Assembly: GCA_027028505.1 (NCBI GenBank)
Contig: JALVJE010000067.1
Location: 1 to 39,104, forward strand
DNA length: 39,104 nucleotides
Origin: Bacteroidales bacterium
Lineage (GTDB): Bacteria > Bacteroidota > Bacteroidia > Bacteroidales > VadinHA17
Direction: 5' to 3'
Within the stretch, counting starts at the first letter, position 1. Each line of letters opens with the position of its first letter. The notes under the pieces are model-generated. The model was given only the letters and a program-made list of their open reading frames with translations. It did not search any database and was not told the origin of the DNA. A program made the translations under genes and the position numbers. Positions 1 through 7,312 of the stretch are shown here, one piece after another.

Positions 1-136
1 CGGCAGGACCGGCGACGGCCACTGCTGCTGCAGCAGGTTCGATGTTATATTCTTCCTTGAGAATATCTGCCAACTCATTTACTTCTTTTACTGTCAGATT
101 TACTAATTCTTCAGCAAGCTTTTTCAAATCAGCCAT
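1..136 (-). CDS. rplL: 50S ribosomal protein L7/L12, N-terminal part (cut by window edge)
   Basis: The reverse strand from the ATG at 136 reads [22 protein letters not shown], the N-terminal dimerisation domain of L7/L12. The Ala-rich hinge begins just before the window edge ([13 protein letters not shown]). Only about 45 residues are present; the C-terminal factor-binding domain lies outside. The protein forms the ribosomal stalk with L10 and recruits translation GTPases. It lies 31 nt downstream of rplJ in the same operon, where rpoB would be expected next. It is too short and open-ended to appear in the ORF track. Confidence 0.95.
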   Translation of the reverse strand, partial: MADLKKLAEELVNLTVKEVNELADILKEEYNIEPAAAAVAVAGPA

Positions 137-167
137 GGTTACAAAATTTTAATCGTTATTAACTTTT

Positions 168-689
168 TTAATTTTCTTTTTCACCTAATGTTTTCAATAC
201 TCCTGTGAGGATGTTGTTACCCGACTGCAGGGCAGACATCACGTTCTTCACGGGCGACTGCAGCAGCAGGATGATATCGCCGATGAGCTCTTCTTTCGAT
301 TTGAGCGAGGCGAGCATCTCCAGCTGGTCGTCACCGATATAAACGGATTCTTCCACATAAGCAGCCTTGAGAACGGGCTTCTCGTGACTTTTCCGGAAAT
401 CCTTGATCAGTTTTGCCGGAACATTGGCCACGTCGGTAAGCATCACGGAGGTGGGGTTCTTCAGCACGTCAAAGAGTTCCGAATAGTCCTTCTCCGCCTT
501 CTCGAGGGCTTTCTTCAACAGGGTATTTTTTACGACAATCAGTTTGATGTCCTTCTCAAAACATTTCCTCCTGAGGTCACTCGTATCGCCGGCATTCATG
601 GTTGAGATGTCGGTGAGATAGAGATGACCGCGGGAATTGATCTGTTCGGTCAGTGCATCAATGATCGCATTCTTTTCTTCCCTTGTCAT
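168..689 (-). CDS. rplJ: 50S ribosomal protein L10
   Basis: A 173-residue protein beginning MTREEKNAIIDALTEQINSRGHLYLTD, with the family's N-terminal rRNA-binding domain and a C-terminal helix that would carry L7/L12 dimers. It anchors the stalk to 23S rRNA. The length is normal. Only 21 nt separate it from rplA, so there is no room for the long structured L10 leader seen in proteobacteria and Firmicutes. Autoregulation, if present, must work differently or further upstream. Identity is very secure from sequence and from the rplK-rplA-rplJ-rplL order. Confidence 0.97.
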   Translation of the reverse strand: MTREEKNAIIDALTEQINSRGHLYLTDISTMNAGDTSDLRRKCFEKDIKLIVVKNTLLKKALEKAEKDYSELFDVLKNPTSVMLTDVANVPAKLIKDFRKSHEKPVLKAAYVEESVYIGDDQLEMLASLKSKEELIGDIILLLQSPVKNVMSALQSGNNILTGVLKTLGEKEN

Positions 690-710
690 AATTCAATAAA
701 GGTTAAGCAT

Positions 711-1403
711 TTAGTCAATCGCTTTGGTATCCACCTTGATCCCGGGACTCATGGTACTGGAGAGGTAGATACTCTTGATATAGGTTCCTTTGGCGGCAGC
801 GGGTTTGAGTTTGTTGATCATCGAGATAAACTCGCGGGCATTTTCCGTGATCTTTTCGGCGTCAAAAGAGACCTTTCCGATCGCGGCATGGATGATACCG
901 TATTTGTCTACCTTGAAATCGATCTTACCCTGCTTGACTTCTTTCACGGCCTTTCCCACATCCATGGTAACCGTACCACTTTTGGGGTTAGGCATCAAGC
1001 CCCGCGGGCCAAGGATCCTTCCCAGCTGTCCAACCTTACCCATCACGGAAGGCATGGTGATGATCACATCCACATCGGTCCATCCTCCCTTGATCTTGTC
1101 GATGTATTCGTCGAGGCCGACATAGTCGGCGCCGGCGGCTTTGGCTTCCTCTTCCTTGTCGGGGGTACAGAGCACCAGCACTTTGGTCTCTTTACCGGTC
1201 CCGTGGGGAAGGGTCACTATGCCACGAACCATCTGGTTAGACTTTCTCGGGTCCACTCCTAAGCGCACGTCGATATCTACCGATGCATCGAAGTTTGTGG
1301 TGGTTATCTCCTTCACCAGCTCAGCTGCCTCGGATAGGCTGTATGGTTTCCCAGGTTCAAACTTCTCAAGAGCTTTCTTTCTGTGTTTTGTCAGTTTAGT
1401 CAT
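711..1403 (-). CDS. rplA: 50S ribosomal protein L1
   Basis: A 230-residue L1 protein. The N-terminus [32 protein letters not shown] and the central [14 protein letters not shown] signature identify the family. It binds 23S rRNA in the mobile L1 stalk and helps release deacylated tRNA from the E site. In several bacteria L1 also represses its own L11-L1 mRNA; no such site is obvious here. It follows rplK by 13 nt, which implies cotranscription. Confidence 0.97.
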   Translation of the reverse strand: MTKLTKHRKKALEKFEPGKPYSLSEAAELVKEITTTNFDASVDIDVRLGVDPRKSNQMVRGIVTLPHGTGKETKVLVLCTPDKEEEAKAAGADYVGLDEYIDKIKGGWTDVDVIITMPSVMGKVGQLGRILGPRGLMPNPKSGTVTMDVGKAVKEVKQGKIDFKVDKYGIIHAAIGKVSFDAEKITENAREFISMINKLKPAAAKGTYIKSIYLSSTMSPGIKVDTKAID

Positions 1404-1416
1404 TTTTCACTCTTCT

Positions 1417-1863
1417 TTATTGGTTGTTTCCCGGGAACTCACCCTGAATGGTGATCCCCATACTCCTGGCGGTGCCTGCTACCATTCGCATGGCAGACTC
1501 GACCGTAAAACAGTTCAGGTCGGACATCTTGGCTTCAGCGATGGCCCGTACCTGATCCCATGTAATGTTGGCCACCTTCGTCCTGTTGGGCTCAGGTGAT
1601 CCTGATTTCAGTTTGGCAGCTTCTTTGAGCTGCACAGCCACCGGCGGGGTCTTCGTGACAAAGTCAAACGACTTGTCGGAATACACCGTGATGACCACCG
1701 GGATCAGCTTGCCTGCCATCTCCTGTGTGCGTGCGTTGAACTGCTTGCAAAAGTCCATGATATTCACGCCTTTTGCGCCCAACGCAGGACCCACCGGAGG
1801 CGACGGGTTGGCCGCACCGCCACGGATCTGCAATTTGATTATTCCTGCGACTTCTTTTGCCAT
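1417..1863 (-). CDS. rplK: 50S ribosomal protein L11
   Basis: A 148-residue L11 protein. [29 protein letters not shown] carries the conserved Pro-rich N-terminal domain, and the RNA-binding C-terminal domain ends [15 protein letters not shown]. It sits at the GTPase-associated centre and is needed for factor-dependent GTP hydrolysis and RelA sensing. Length is normal. A 100-nt spacer separates it from nusG upstream, the longest gap within this part of the operon. I see no promoter box in that spacer. Confidence 0.97.
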   Translation of the reverse strand: MAKEVAGIIKLQIRGGAANPSPPVGPALGAKGVNIMDFCKQFNARTQEMAGKLIPVVITVYSDKSFDFVTKTPPVAVQLKEAAKLKSGSPEPNRTKVANITWDQVRAIAEAKMSDLNCFTVESAMRMVAGTARSMGITIQGEFPGNNQ

Positions 1864-1963
1864 AATTCAGGATTTCTACATTCTGGTTATCAATCAAATC
1901 AACGCTGGATCGCTCAGGAAGCATTATGATTATTGCGATCAGGCTGATATTTTAAATTCACTT

Positions 1964-2518
1964 CTATTCTTTTTCCACCTGCATGAAGCTCAACTCCAGC
2001 GGGGTCTTTCTGCCGAAGATCTTCACCATCACCTTCAGCTTTTTCTTCTCTTCGTTCACCTCTTCGATCACGCCTGTAAAGCTGTTGAAGGGCCCGTCGA
2101 TCACTTTGACGGTCTCACCCACGAAGAAAGGCACATTGATCTCCTCCTCACTGCCGGCCAGCTCATCCACCTTGCCCAGGATGCGGTTGACCTCCGACTC
2201 GCGGAGCGGCTGCGGCGTCTCGTTTTTGCCGGCTTTCTCACCGAGAAAACCCAGCACATTGGGCACATTGACAAGGATGTGCGGCACCTCACCCACCAGA
2301 GCCGCCTCTACCAGGATATATCCGGGAAAGAAGTTCTTCTCTTTGCTGATCTTCTTCCCTGAACGGATCTGATAGACCTTTTCTGTGGGGATCAATACCT
2401 GGGAAATATAATCCTGGAGATGACGCCTGTTGATCTCAGCCTCTATATACTCCTTGACCTTTTTTTCTTTCCCGCTTATCGCCCGCAGCACATACCATTT
2501 CTTCTCCTGCTCAGCCAT
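1964..2518 (-). CDS. nusG: Transcription termination/antitermination protein NusG
   Basis: A 184-residue NusG. The N-terminal NGN domain begins near [23 protein letters not shown] and contains the FFPGYILVE motif. The C-terminal KOW motif appears as [25 protein letters not shown]. It binds RNA polymerase and couples transcription to translation and Rho. Location after secE and before rplK matches the near-universal secE-nusG-rplK order. This is the housekeeping paralogue; the NusG-like UpxY factors of Bacteroidota capsule loci occur in a different context. Confidence 0.96.
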   Translation of the reverse strand: MAEQEKKWYVLRAISGKEKKVKEYIEAEINRRHLQDYISQVLIPTEKVYQIRSGKKISKEKNFFPGYILVEAALVGEVPHILVNVPNVLGFLGEKAGKNETPQPLRESEVNRILGKVDELAGSEEEINVPFFVGETVKVIDGPFNSFTGVIEEVNEEKKKLKVMVKIFGRKTPLELSFMQVEKE

Positions 2519-2548
2519 GATGTTCCAATTCAGAACGGATCTCTTCCT

Positions 2549-2740
2549 TTAATAGAAAAGACCGTATAAAAAATTCATCAGATGTTCGAAAACAAAGTCC
2601 ATTACAAAAACAACAAGTCCGATGATGATGGCAGCGACCATCACGACAATGGAACTATTCTGCAACTCACTCCAGGTAGGCCATGTAACTTTATGGACCA
2701 GTTCATTGTAAGACTCGGTGACATAAGATTTAAAGCTCAT
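2549..2740 (-). CDS. secE: Preprotein translocase subunit SecE
   Basis: A 63-residue single-span SecE. A short amphipathic N-terminus with LVHKVTWPTWSELQ (the conserved VxWPxxxE motif) is followed by one transmembrane helix, SSIVVMVAAIIIGLVVFVMDFVF. It clamps SecY in the translocon. The short length is normal for bacteria other than enterobacteria. It sits 30 nt upstream of nusG and downstream of tRNA-Trp on the same strand. Confidence 0.95.
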   Translation of the reverse strand: MSFKSYVTESYNELVHKVTWPTWSELQNSSIVVMVAAIIIGLVVFVMDFVFEHLMNFLYGLFY

Positions 2741-2835
2741 TTTTCTTCTCCTTACATCATTTGGCAGGCGCCTTTACCTGAAGGATCCCTCCGGGAGGTA
2801 ATGCCCTGTTGTTGTTTGGTTATCTGAAAACTTTG

Positions 2836-2908
2836 CACGGGAGGAGCGACTCGAACGCCCGACACCTGGTTTTGGAGACCAGTGCTCTACCAACTGAGCT
2901 ACACCCGT
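2836..2908 (-). tRNA. tRNA-Trp (anticodon CCA)
   Basis: A 73-nt cloverleaf on the minus strand. The anticodon stem CTGGT/ACCAG encloses loop CTCCAAA with anticodon CCA. The D arm GCTCAGTTGGTAGAGC and the T arm with GTTCGAGTC are intact, and the discriminator is G, as expected for tRNA-Trp. CCA is not encoded. The acceptor stem has one U-U mismatch at pair 6-67. It sits between tuf and secE, a usual location for this tRNA in bacteria. Confidence 0.95.
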
Positions 2909-2974
2909 GTCAATGTTATGAAGATAGGAAAAGGGTGAGTGTATCACCCTTTTCCCGGGAGATTATTGCGGATC

Positions 2975-4162
2975 TTACTCAATGATCTCGGTCACCTGTC
3001 CTGCACCCACGGTGCGGCCGCCTTCACGGATGGCGAAACGCAGCCCCTGGTTCAGGGCAACAGGGTAGATCAGCTCAACGGTGATGGTCACGTTATCACC
3101 GGGCATGACCATTTCCGTTCCTTCGGGAAGGGTGATCTCACCGGTCACGTCGAGGGTCCTCAGATAGAACTGGGGACGGTACTTGTTGTGGAAGGGAGTA
3201 TGACGACCACCTTCTTCTTTTTTCAGCACGTATACCTCGGCCTTGAACTTGGTATGCGGAGTGATGGAACCGGGCTTGGCCAGCACCATACCTCTTTTGA
3301 TCTCTTTCTTGTCCACACCACGGAGCAGCAGACCCACGTTGTCGCCGGCTTCTCCTTCGTCGAGGATCTTACGGAACATCTCGACGCCGGTAACCACCGT
3401 CTTGCGCTTGTTGGCACCCAGACCGATCAGCTCAACCTCATCGCCTGTATGCACGACACCGGTCTCGATCCTTCCGGTAGCCACGGTACCACGACCTGTG
3501 ATGGAGAAAACGTCTTCCACGGGCATCAGGAAAGGCTTCTCCACGTCACGCGGAGGCACGGGGATGTACTCATCCACAGCGTCCATCAGCTCACGTACTT
3601 TTTCTTTCCATTTCTCCTCACCCTGCATAGCACCCAGAGCGGAACCGCGGATCACCGGGGTCTCATCGCCGTCATAGCCATAGAAATCGAGAAGTTCACG
3701 AACCTCCATCTCCACCAGCTCGATCAGCTCTTCATCGTCCACCAGGTCGACCTTGTTCAGGAAAACCACGATCTTGGGCACGTTCACCTGACGGGCCAGG
3801 AGGATATGCTCACGCGTCTGCGGCATGGGGCCGTCGGTGGCAGCCACCACCAGGATGGCACCGTCCATCTGGGCAGCACCCGTAACCATGTTCTTCACAT
3901 AGTCGGCATGACCGGGGCAGTCAACGTGTGCATAATGCCTTTTGTCGGTCTCGTATTCAACGTGTGCCGTGTTAATCGTTATACCTCTCTCTTTTTCCTC
4001 GGGAGCATTGTCAATAGAGTCGAAGTCTTTCACTTCGGCCAGCCCCTTCTCGGAAAGGACCATCGTAATGGCAGATGTTAATGTGGTTTTCCCGTGGTCG
4101 ACGTGACCGATGGTACCGATATTAACATGAGGTTTCGTCCGTTCGAATTTTTCTTTAGCCAT
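2975..4162 (-). CDS. tuf: Elongation factor Tu
   Basis: A 395-residue EF-Tu that delivers aminoacyl-tRNA to the ribosomal A site. The GTPase motifs are all visible: [10 protein letters not shown] (P-loop), DCPGHADY (G3) and NKVDLVDD (G4). Domains 2 and 3 follow, and the protein ends [13 protein letters not shown]. The start [24 protein letters not shown] is canonical. It is flanked by tRNA-Thr(GGT) upstream and tRNA-Trp downstream in the same transcript, so tRNA processing probably generates the mRNA ends. No second copy is present in the window. Confidence 0.98.
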   Translation of the reverse strand: MAKEKFERTKPHVNIGTIGHVDHGKTTLTSAITMVLSEKGLAEVKDFDSIDNAPEEKERGITINTAHVEYETDKRHYAHVDCPGHADYVKNMVTGAAQMDGAILVVAATDGPMPQTREHILLARQVNVPKIVVFLNKVDLVDDEELIELVEMEVRELLDFYGYDGDETPVIRGSALGAMQGEEKWKEKVRELMDAVDEYIPVPPRDVEKPFLMPVEDVFSITGRGTVATGRIETGVVHTGDEVELIGLGANKRKTVVTGVEMFRKILDEGEAGDNVGLLLRGVDKKEIKRGMVLAKPGSITPHTKFKAEVYVLKKEEGGRHTPFHNKYRPQFYLRTLDVTGEITLPEGTEMVMPGDNVTITVELIYPVALNQGLRFAIREGGRTVGAGQVTEIIE

Positions 4163-4228
4163 AATTTAAAAAATTAAATGTTCAATAATCTATTCTTCTT
4201 GTTTGTTATATATTATTAAAAAAAATTG

Positions 4229-4301
<73 letters not shown>

Positions 4302-4309
4302 TTACCCAG

Positions 4310-4382
4310 AGCGGGAGACGGAACTCGAATCCGCGACCCTCAGCTTGGAAGGCTGATGCTCTACCAACTGAGCTACTCCCGC
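4310..4382 (-). tRNA. tRNA-Gly (anticodon TCC)
   Basis: A 73-nt cloverleaf on the minus strand. Acceptor GCGGGAG pairs perfectly with CTCCCGC. The anticodon loop CTTCCAA carries TCC, which reads GGA/GGG. It lies 8 nt upstream of tRNA-Thr(GGT). CCA is not encoded. Confidence 0.95.
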
Positions 4383-4421
4383 ATAACTTTACTCCAATAC
4401 CTTATGAAGAACGTTTCAACC

Positions 4422-4456
4422 TTCTCATCGCTCATCGCTCACCTCTCATCGCTCAA
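4422..4456 (+). repeat. Five heptad repeats between tRNA-Gly and tRNA-Tyr
   Basis: Five consecutive 7-mers (ttctcat, cgctcat, cgctcac, ctctcat, cgctcaa) fill most of the spacer between tRNA-Gly and tRNA-Tyr. They share the period and the TCA core with the larger GTTCA heptad arrays elsewhere in the window. They lie inside the presumed tRNA-tuf precursor transcript, and the GTTC-like strand is antisense to that transcript. No coding potential is seen. Confidence 0.75.
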
Positions 4457-4462
4457 AAAAAG

Positions 4463-4545
4463 TGGGGAGAGCAGGATTCGAACCTACGAAGGCATTCGCC
4501 AGCAGATTTACAGTCTGCCCCAGTTGACCGCTTTGGTATCTCCCC
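4463..4545 (-). tRNA. tRNA-Tyr (anticodon GTA)
   Basis: An 83-nt class II tRNA on the minus strand with a long variable arm. Acceptor GGGGAGA pairs with TCTCCCC and the discriminator is A. The anticodon loop CTGTAAA carries GTA. The D arm has the class II form CCAAAGCGGTCAACTGG, and the T arm contains GGTTCGAATCC. CCA is not encoded. Confidence 0.95.
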
Positions 4546-4570
4546 TTTATATCTTTCTTTTCCGTTCAGG

Positions 4571-4644
4571 AGCCGATGGAGGGATTCGAACCCACGACCT
4601 GCTGATTACAAATCAGCTGCTCTGACCAACTGAGCTACATCGGC
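4571..4644 (-). tRNA. tRNA-Thr (anticodon TGT)
   Basis: A 74-nt cloverleaf on the minus strand. Acceptor GCCGATG pairs with CATCGGC. The anticodon loop TTTGTAA carries TGT, which reads ACA/ACG. The D loop is one base longer than in the other tRNA-Thr, and the discriminator is U. It is the first gene of the tRNA-tuf transcript, about 50 nt downstream of a perfect promoter. Confidence 0.95.
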
Positions 4645-4694
4645 CTGTATCTCAAAGAACACCGACCCCCGGGACAGGCCCGAAAATCGGATTG

Positions 4695-4726
4695 CAAATG
4701 TAGAAAAAAACTATGGATATCACAAA
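4695..4726 (-). promoter_or_regulatory. Promoter of the tRNA-Thr/Tyr/Gly/Thr-tuf-secE-nusG-rpl operon
   Basis: On the minus strand the sequence reads TTTG, 20 nt, TACATTTG. This is a full match to the Bacteroidota housekeeping consensus (TTTG at -33, TAnnTTTG at -7). It lies between the end of hpf and tRNA-Thr(TGT), about 50 nt before the first tRNA. It separates the rpsU-xerC-hpf unit from the tRNA-tuf unit, although read-through from hpf remains possible. Confidence 0.85.
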
Positions 4727-4756
4727 AATAATACCACAATTTTTTTATACGGCTGT

Positions 4757-5056
4757 TCAAACCTTTCTGACTTTGTCTTTTTGTTTGGTTATCTGTTTCC
4801 TGAGAGCATCCACCACCTGGTCTGTTGCCTCCTCGAAAGTTTTGCATTGTTTCTTGGCAAAAAGAGAAGTCCGCGGCAACTCCAGTTTGATCTCCGTGAT
4901 CTTGTTGGCCTGAACATCCGACTTGTCCAGACGAAGAAAAACTTCGGCACTGATCAGGCTGTCATTCATGTGAGCCAGTTTGGAAACCTTCGTCTCAATA
5001 AAATCAAGCAATTTCTTATCTGCATCAAACTTCAGGGAATGGATCTGTATGTTCAT
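4757..5056 (-). CDS. hpf: Ribosome hibernation promoting factor, short form
   Basis: A 99-residue HPF/YfiA-family protein starting MNIQIHSLKFDADKKLLDFIETKVSKL. The beta-alpha fold is followed by a basic C-terminal helix (RKQITKQKDKVRKV). The family binds the 30S decoding site in resting cells and blocks mRNA and tRNA. The length corresponds to the short type without the C-terminal dimerisation domain. It lies 18 nt downstream of xerC and is cotranscribed with it. Confidence 0.92.
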   Translation of the reverse strand: MNIQIHSLKFDADKKLLDFIETKVSKLAHMNDSLISAEVFLRLDKSDVQANKITEIKLELPRTSLFAKKQCKTFEEATDQVVDALRKQITKQKDKVRKV

Positions 5057-5074
5057 AATTGTTCCTCCTTCTTT

Positions 5075-5953
5075 TTATGCTCTGGGATGAGCCTGTTTAT
5101 ATACTTTTTTCAGTTTTTCAAAGGTACTGTGTGTATAGATCTGTGTAGCGGACAGGTTGGCGTGGCCCAGGATCTCCTTGATGGCATTGAGATCGGCGCC
5201 GCGGTTGAGCAGGTGCGTGGCGAAAGTATGCCGCAGCACATGTGGACTTTTCTTCGTCAGCGAGGTCACCAGTCCCAGGTACTTGTGGACCACTCTGTAC
5301 AATAAACGGGGATACATCTGTTTCCCTTTGGAGGTGACGAACAGCCAGGTCACTCCGGGGAACAACTCCCGCTTTATCTCCAGGTATGCTTCCAGTTTCT
5401 CTGCCAGCTCCGGCAGCAACGGTATCTGCCGCTGCTTGTTCCTTTTCCCGGTCACCCGGATGATCTTTTCGCCGAACCGCACATCTTCCTCGCGCAGACC
5501 GATGAGCTCAGCTCTTCGCATCCCTGTCCCGTACAACATTTCAATGATCATCTTGTTCCTTTGCCCCTCAAAATCATCCCCGAACTCCCAGCTATCCAGC
5601 AACTCACTTATCTCGTTCTCCCGTACGAAAGCCGGCAGGGGCTTGCCTGTCTTAGGCCCGCTGATCCCTGCTGTCGGATCGGCTTTCACTCCTTTCCGCT
5701 GCAAATACCTGTAAAATGACTTAAGGGAAGACAACTTGCGGTTCACACTCCGGGGAGAGATCCCCTCATCCATCAGGGCGATCATCCATGCTCTCACCTG
5801 CCTGTCGGTCACCTCCTCCCATCCGGGCCGGTGGTTCTCCTCTCCGAGAAAAGCAGCAAACTGCAGGATATCGTTACGGTAAGCATTTACCGTATGTTCA
5901 GAATATCTTTTCTGAAACCTTAGATAATCTATGTAATCGTTAAAAAATCGCAT
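5075..5953 (-). CDS. xerC: Tyrosine recombinase XerC/XerD family
   Basis: A 292-residue tyrosine recombinase. The N-terminal SAM-like core-binding domain occupies about residues 1-85. The catalytic residues are in place: R146 (YGTGMRRAEL), K170, H238 and R241 (HVLRHTFATH), H264 (LGHANLSAT) and the nucleophile Y273 (QIYTH). This is the complete R-K-H-R-H-Y set. Xer recombinases resolve chromosome dimers at dif. Location between rpsU and hpf is the conserved Bacteroidota position and argues for a housekeeping Xer protein, not an integron or phage integrase. XerC and XerD cannot be separated with certainty by eye. Confidence 0.88.
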   Translation of the reverse strand: MRFFNDYIDYLRFQKRYSEHTVNAYRNDILQFAAFLGEENHRPGWEEVTDRQVRAWMIALMDEGISPRSVNRKLSSLKSFYRYLQRKGVKADPTAGISGPKTGKPLPAFVRENEISELLDSWEFGDDFEGQRNKMIIEMLYGTGMRRAELIGLREEDVRFGEKIIRVTGKRNKQRQIPLLPELAEKLEAYLEIKRELFPGVTWLFVTSKGKQMYPRLLYRVVHKYLGLVTSLTKKSPHVLRHTFATHLLNRGADLNAIKEILGHANLSATQIYTHSTFEKLKKVYKQAHPRA

Positions 5954-5956
5954 TTG

Positions 5957-6025
5957 TTACGGGAACGTTTTGAAGTTGAACTCAGAAAAAATACGGTCCA
6001 TGTGACCGCCAGGAACGTCCCGTAA
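5957..6025. repeat. Inverted repeat in the rpsU-xerC spacer
   Basis: TTACGGGAACGTT at 5957-5969 and AACGTCCCGTAA at 6014-6025 are inverted copies with a one-base bulge, separated by 44 nt. They nearly fill the 88-nt spacer downstream of rpsU. No T-tract follows, so it is not an obvious intrinsic terminator. It could be an RNA structure separating rpsU from xerC expression. The function is inferred, not shown. Confidence 0.5.
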
Positions 6026-6041
6026 GTATTAAAGCTGGTTT

Positions 6042-6233
6042 TCAGGCATCTTTCTGCTGCAGTTTTTGGATATATTCAGCATGTTTTTTGATCTCACGAC
6101 GCCGCACCGACGGCTTAATATAAGCCTGACGCTGACGCAACTCCCTCATTATACCGGTTTTTTCAAACTTTCGCTTATACTTTTTTAAAGCCCTTTCAAT
6201 GTTTTCGCCTTCTTTTACAGGTATTATGATCAT
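6042..6233 (-). CDS. rpsU: 30S ribosomal protein S21
   Basis: A 63-residue basic bS21 beginning MIIIPVKEGENIERALKKYKRKFEKTG, with the typical RQRQAYIKPSVRRREIKKHAEY tail. It binds the 30S platform near the anti-Shine-Dalgarno end of 16S rRNA. In Bacteroidota, bS21 takes part in occluding the anti-SD sequence, and some relatives autoregulate through a strong SD on the rpsU mRNA. Here the upstream sequence (AAAAAAAGAGCT before ATG) shows no strong SD. A perfect promoter lies 23 nt upstream. First gene of the rpsU-xerC-hpf unit. Confidence 0.95.
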   Translation of the reverse strand: MIIIPVKEGENIERALKKYKRKFEKTGIMRELRQRQAYIKPSVRRREIKKHAEYIQKLQQKDA

Positions 6234-6255
6234 AGCTCTTTTTTTAAATGAGCCG

Positions 6256-6286
6256 CAAAGTTAAAAATTGGTTTTTTCTTTACAAA
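6256..6286 (-). promoter_or_regulatory. Promoter of rpsU-xerC-hpf
   Basis: The minus strand reads TTTG, exactly 19 nt, TAACTTTG. This is a perfect match to the Bacteroidota -33/-7 consensus. Transcription would start roughly 15 nt before the rpsU ATG, giving a very short leader. Confidence 0.88.
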
Positions 6287-6336
6287 ATTTATTTTCCTTT
6301 TGCTTTCAATATAAGAAAAAAACCTGAGAAAAGCAA

Positions 6337-7254
6337 TCATTTTTCCGGTCCTGTTTCAAGATAGGGAAACACGCGTCTGAAAGTCTTTTCAGGCAGCACA
6401 TGTTCCGTTCTCAGGACGTTCAGATCGCTGATCCTGCCAAAGTGTTCCCGGTAAAAGATCACTGCCCCGGCCTCCCGTCGGGAGAGATAAGGATGACGCG
6501 CGAGAGTATATTCATCACAGCTGTTCACATTGATCTTACGCACCTGCAGGGTATCTACCGTGATCCTCTTTTCGATCCTGTCATAGGTCAGGCTGTCCAG
6601 TCCATATACCTCCAGCAACTGCTCTTTGCGGGCAAACCCGCCCAGCAGGTTCCTGTACTTCACGATCCTGCGGGCCAGGAAAGGAGGAACGTCCGGCAGG
6701 CTATCCAGGGTTGCCGAATCGGCTGTATTGATCTCCACAAGGGTCAAAGAAACTGCTTCCCTCACAGCTTCCTCCTCTGAAGAAGGTAACGTATCCACCG
6801 GTATCTTCTCTTTCACCTGAATATAAGGGGAGATCCGGTCATACAGGGAATCGGTCATGCCATAGATCTTTTTCACATCCTCCTTTTTCCGGAAGACACC
6901 CCCTTTGCTTCGGTAGTTCATAAGGGTCCTGATCACACGGGGCGGGAGGGCCAGCTCATTCCATTCTTCCTTCGTCATGGTGTTGGGATCCCGCACGGGC
7001 GGAGGCTCTTTCAACTCCTTCAGGTCAGTGGACTGCATCCCGGCTCCTGTTGCCGCTTCGTGCTCAGCCGCAGGGTTTGCCTCCTCAGCAGGTAGCACCG
7101 CAGTGATCAGTGAATCAAATGCTCTTACCTCATCCTCCGGCAGGGGACGGACATGCCTCACATAGGCCAGCGCCAACAGCACCGCAAGGGTAAGCGCCAG
7201 GATGATAAGGGAAGCGATCCGCTCGCCCCGGGAAAAACGCAGGAACTCCTTCAA
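6337..7254 (-). CDS. Membrane-anchored helix-hairpin-helix (ComEA-like) protein
   Basis: A 305-residue protein. A single N-terminal membrane segment (RIASLIILALTLAVLLALAYV, about residues 10-31) is followed by an acidic/Ala-rich linker and then several ComEA-type helix-hairpin-helix units. Examples are PPRVIRTLMNYRSKGGVFRKKEDVKKIYGM, INTADSATLDSLPDVPPFLARRIVKYRNLLGGF and INVNSCDEYTLARHPYLSRREAGAVIFYREHFG. HhH units bind DNA non-specifically; in ComEA the anchored HhH captures incoming DNA. Whether this protein acts in DNA uptake is unknown. The only in-frame start after the upstream stop is TTG. It follows the transporter gene by 58 nt on the same strand. Confidence 0.8.
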   Translation of the reverse strand: MKEFLRFSRGERIASLIILALTLAVLLALAYVRHVRPLPEDEVRAFDSLITAVLPAEEANPAAEHEAATGAGMQSTDLKELKEPPPVRDPNTMTKEEWNELALPPRVIRTLMNYRSKGGVFRKKEDVKKIYGMTDSLYDRISPYIQVKEKIPVDTLPSSEEEAVREAVSLTLVEINTADSATLDSLPDVPPFLARRIVKYRNLLGGFARKEQLLEVYGLDSLTYDRIEKRITVDTLQVRKINVNSCDEYTLARHPYLSRREAGAVIFYREHFGRISDLNVLRTEHVLPEKTFRRVFPYLETGPEK

Positions 7255-7312
7255 GGCAGATCGTTTTTATACCTTTATAAATATAGGGGCTCTGTACTTC
7301 CGTTCCTTTTTT

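Noticed and set aside
690-710. L10-type autoregulatory leader before rplJ
   Set aside because: Only 21 nt separate rplA and rplJ, too short for the known L10 leader structure.
2939-4081. 380-residue plus-strand ORF
   Set aside because: Antisense shadow of tuf, a very well supported gene.
5075-5953. Integrase of a mobile element near tRNA genes
   Set aside because: The gene occupies the conserved rpsU-hpf housekeeping position, and there are no att repeats or cargo genes.
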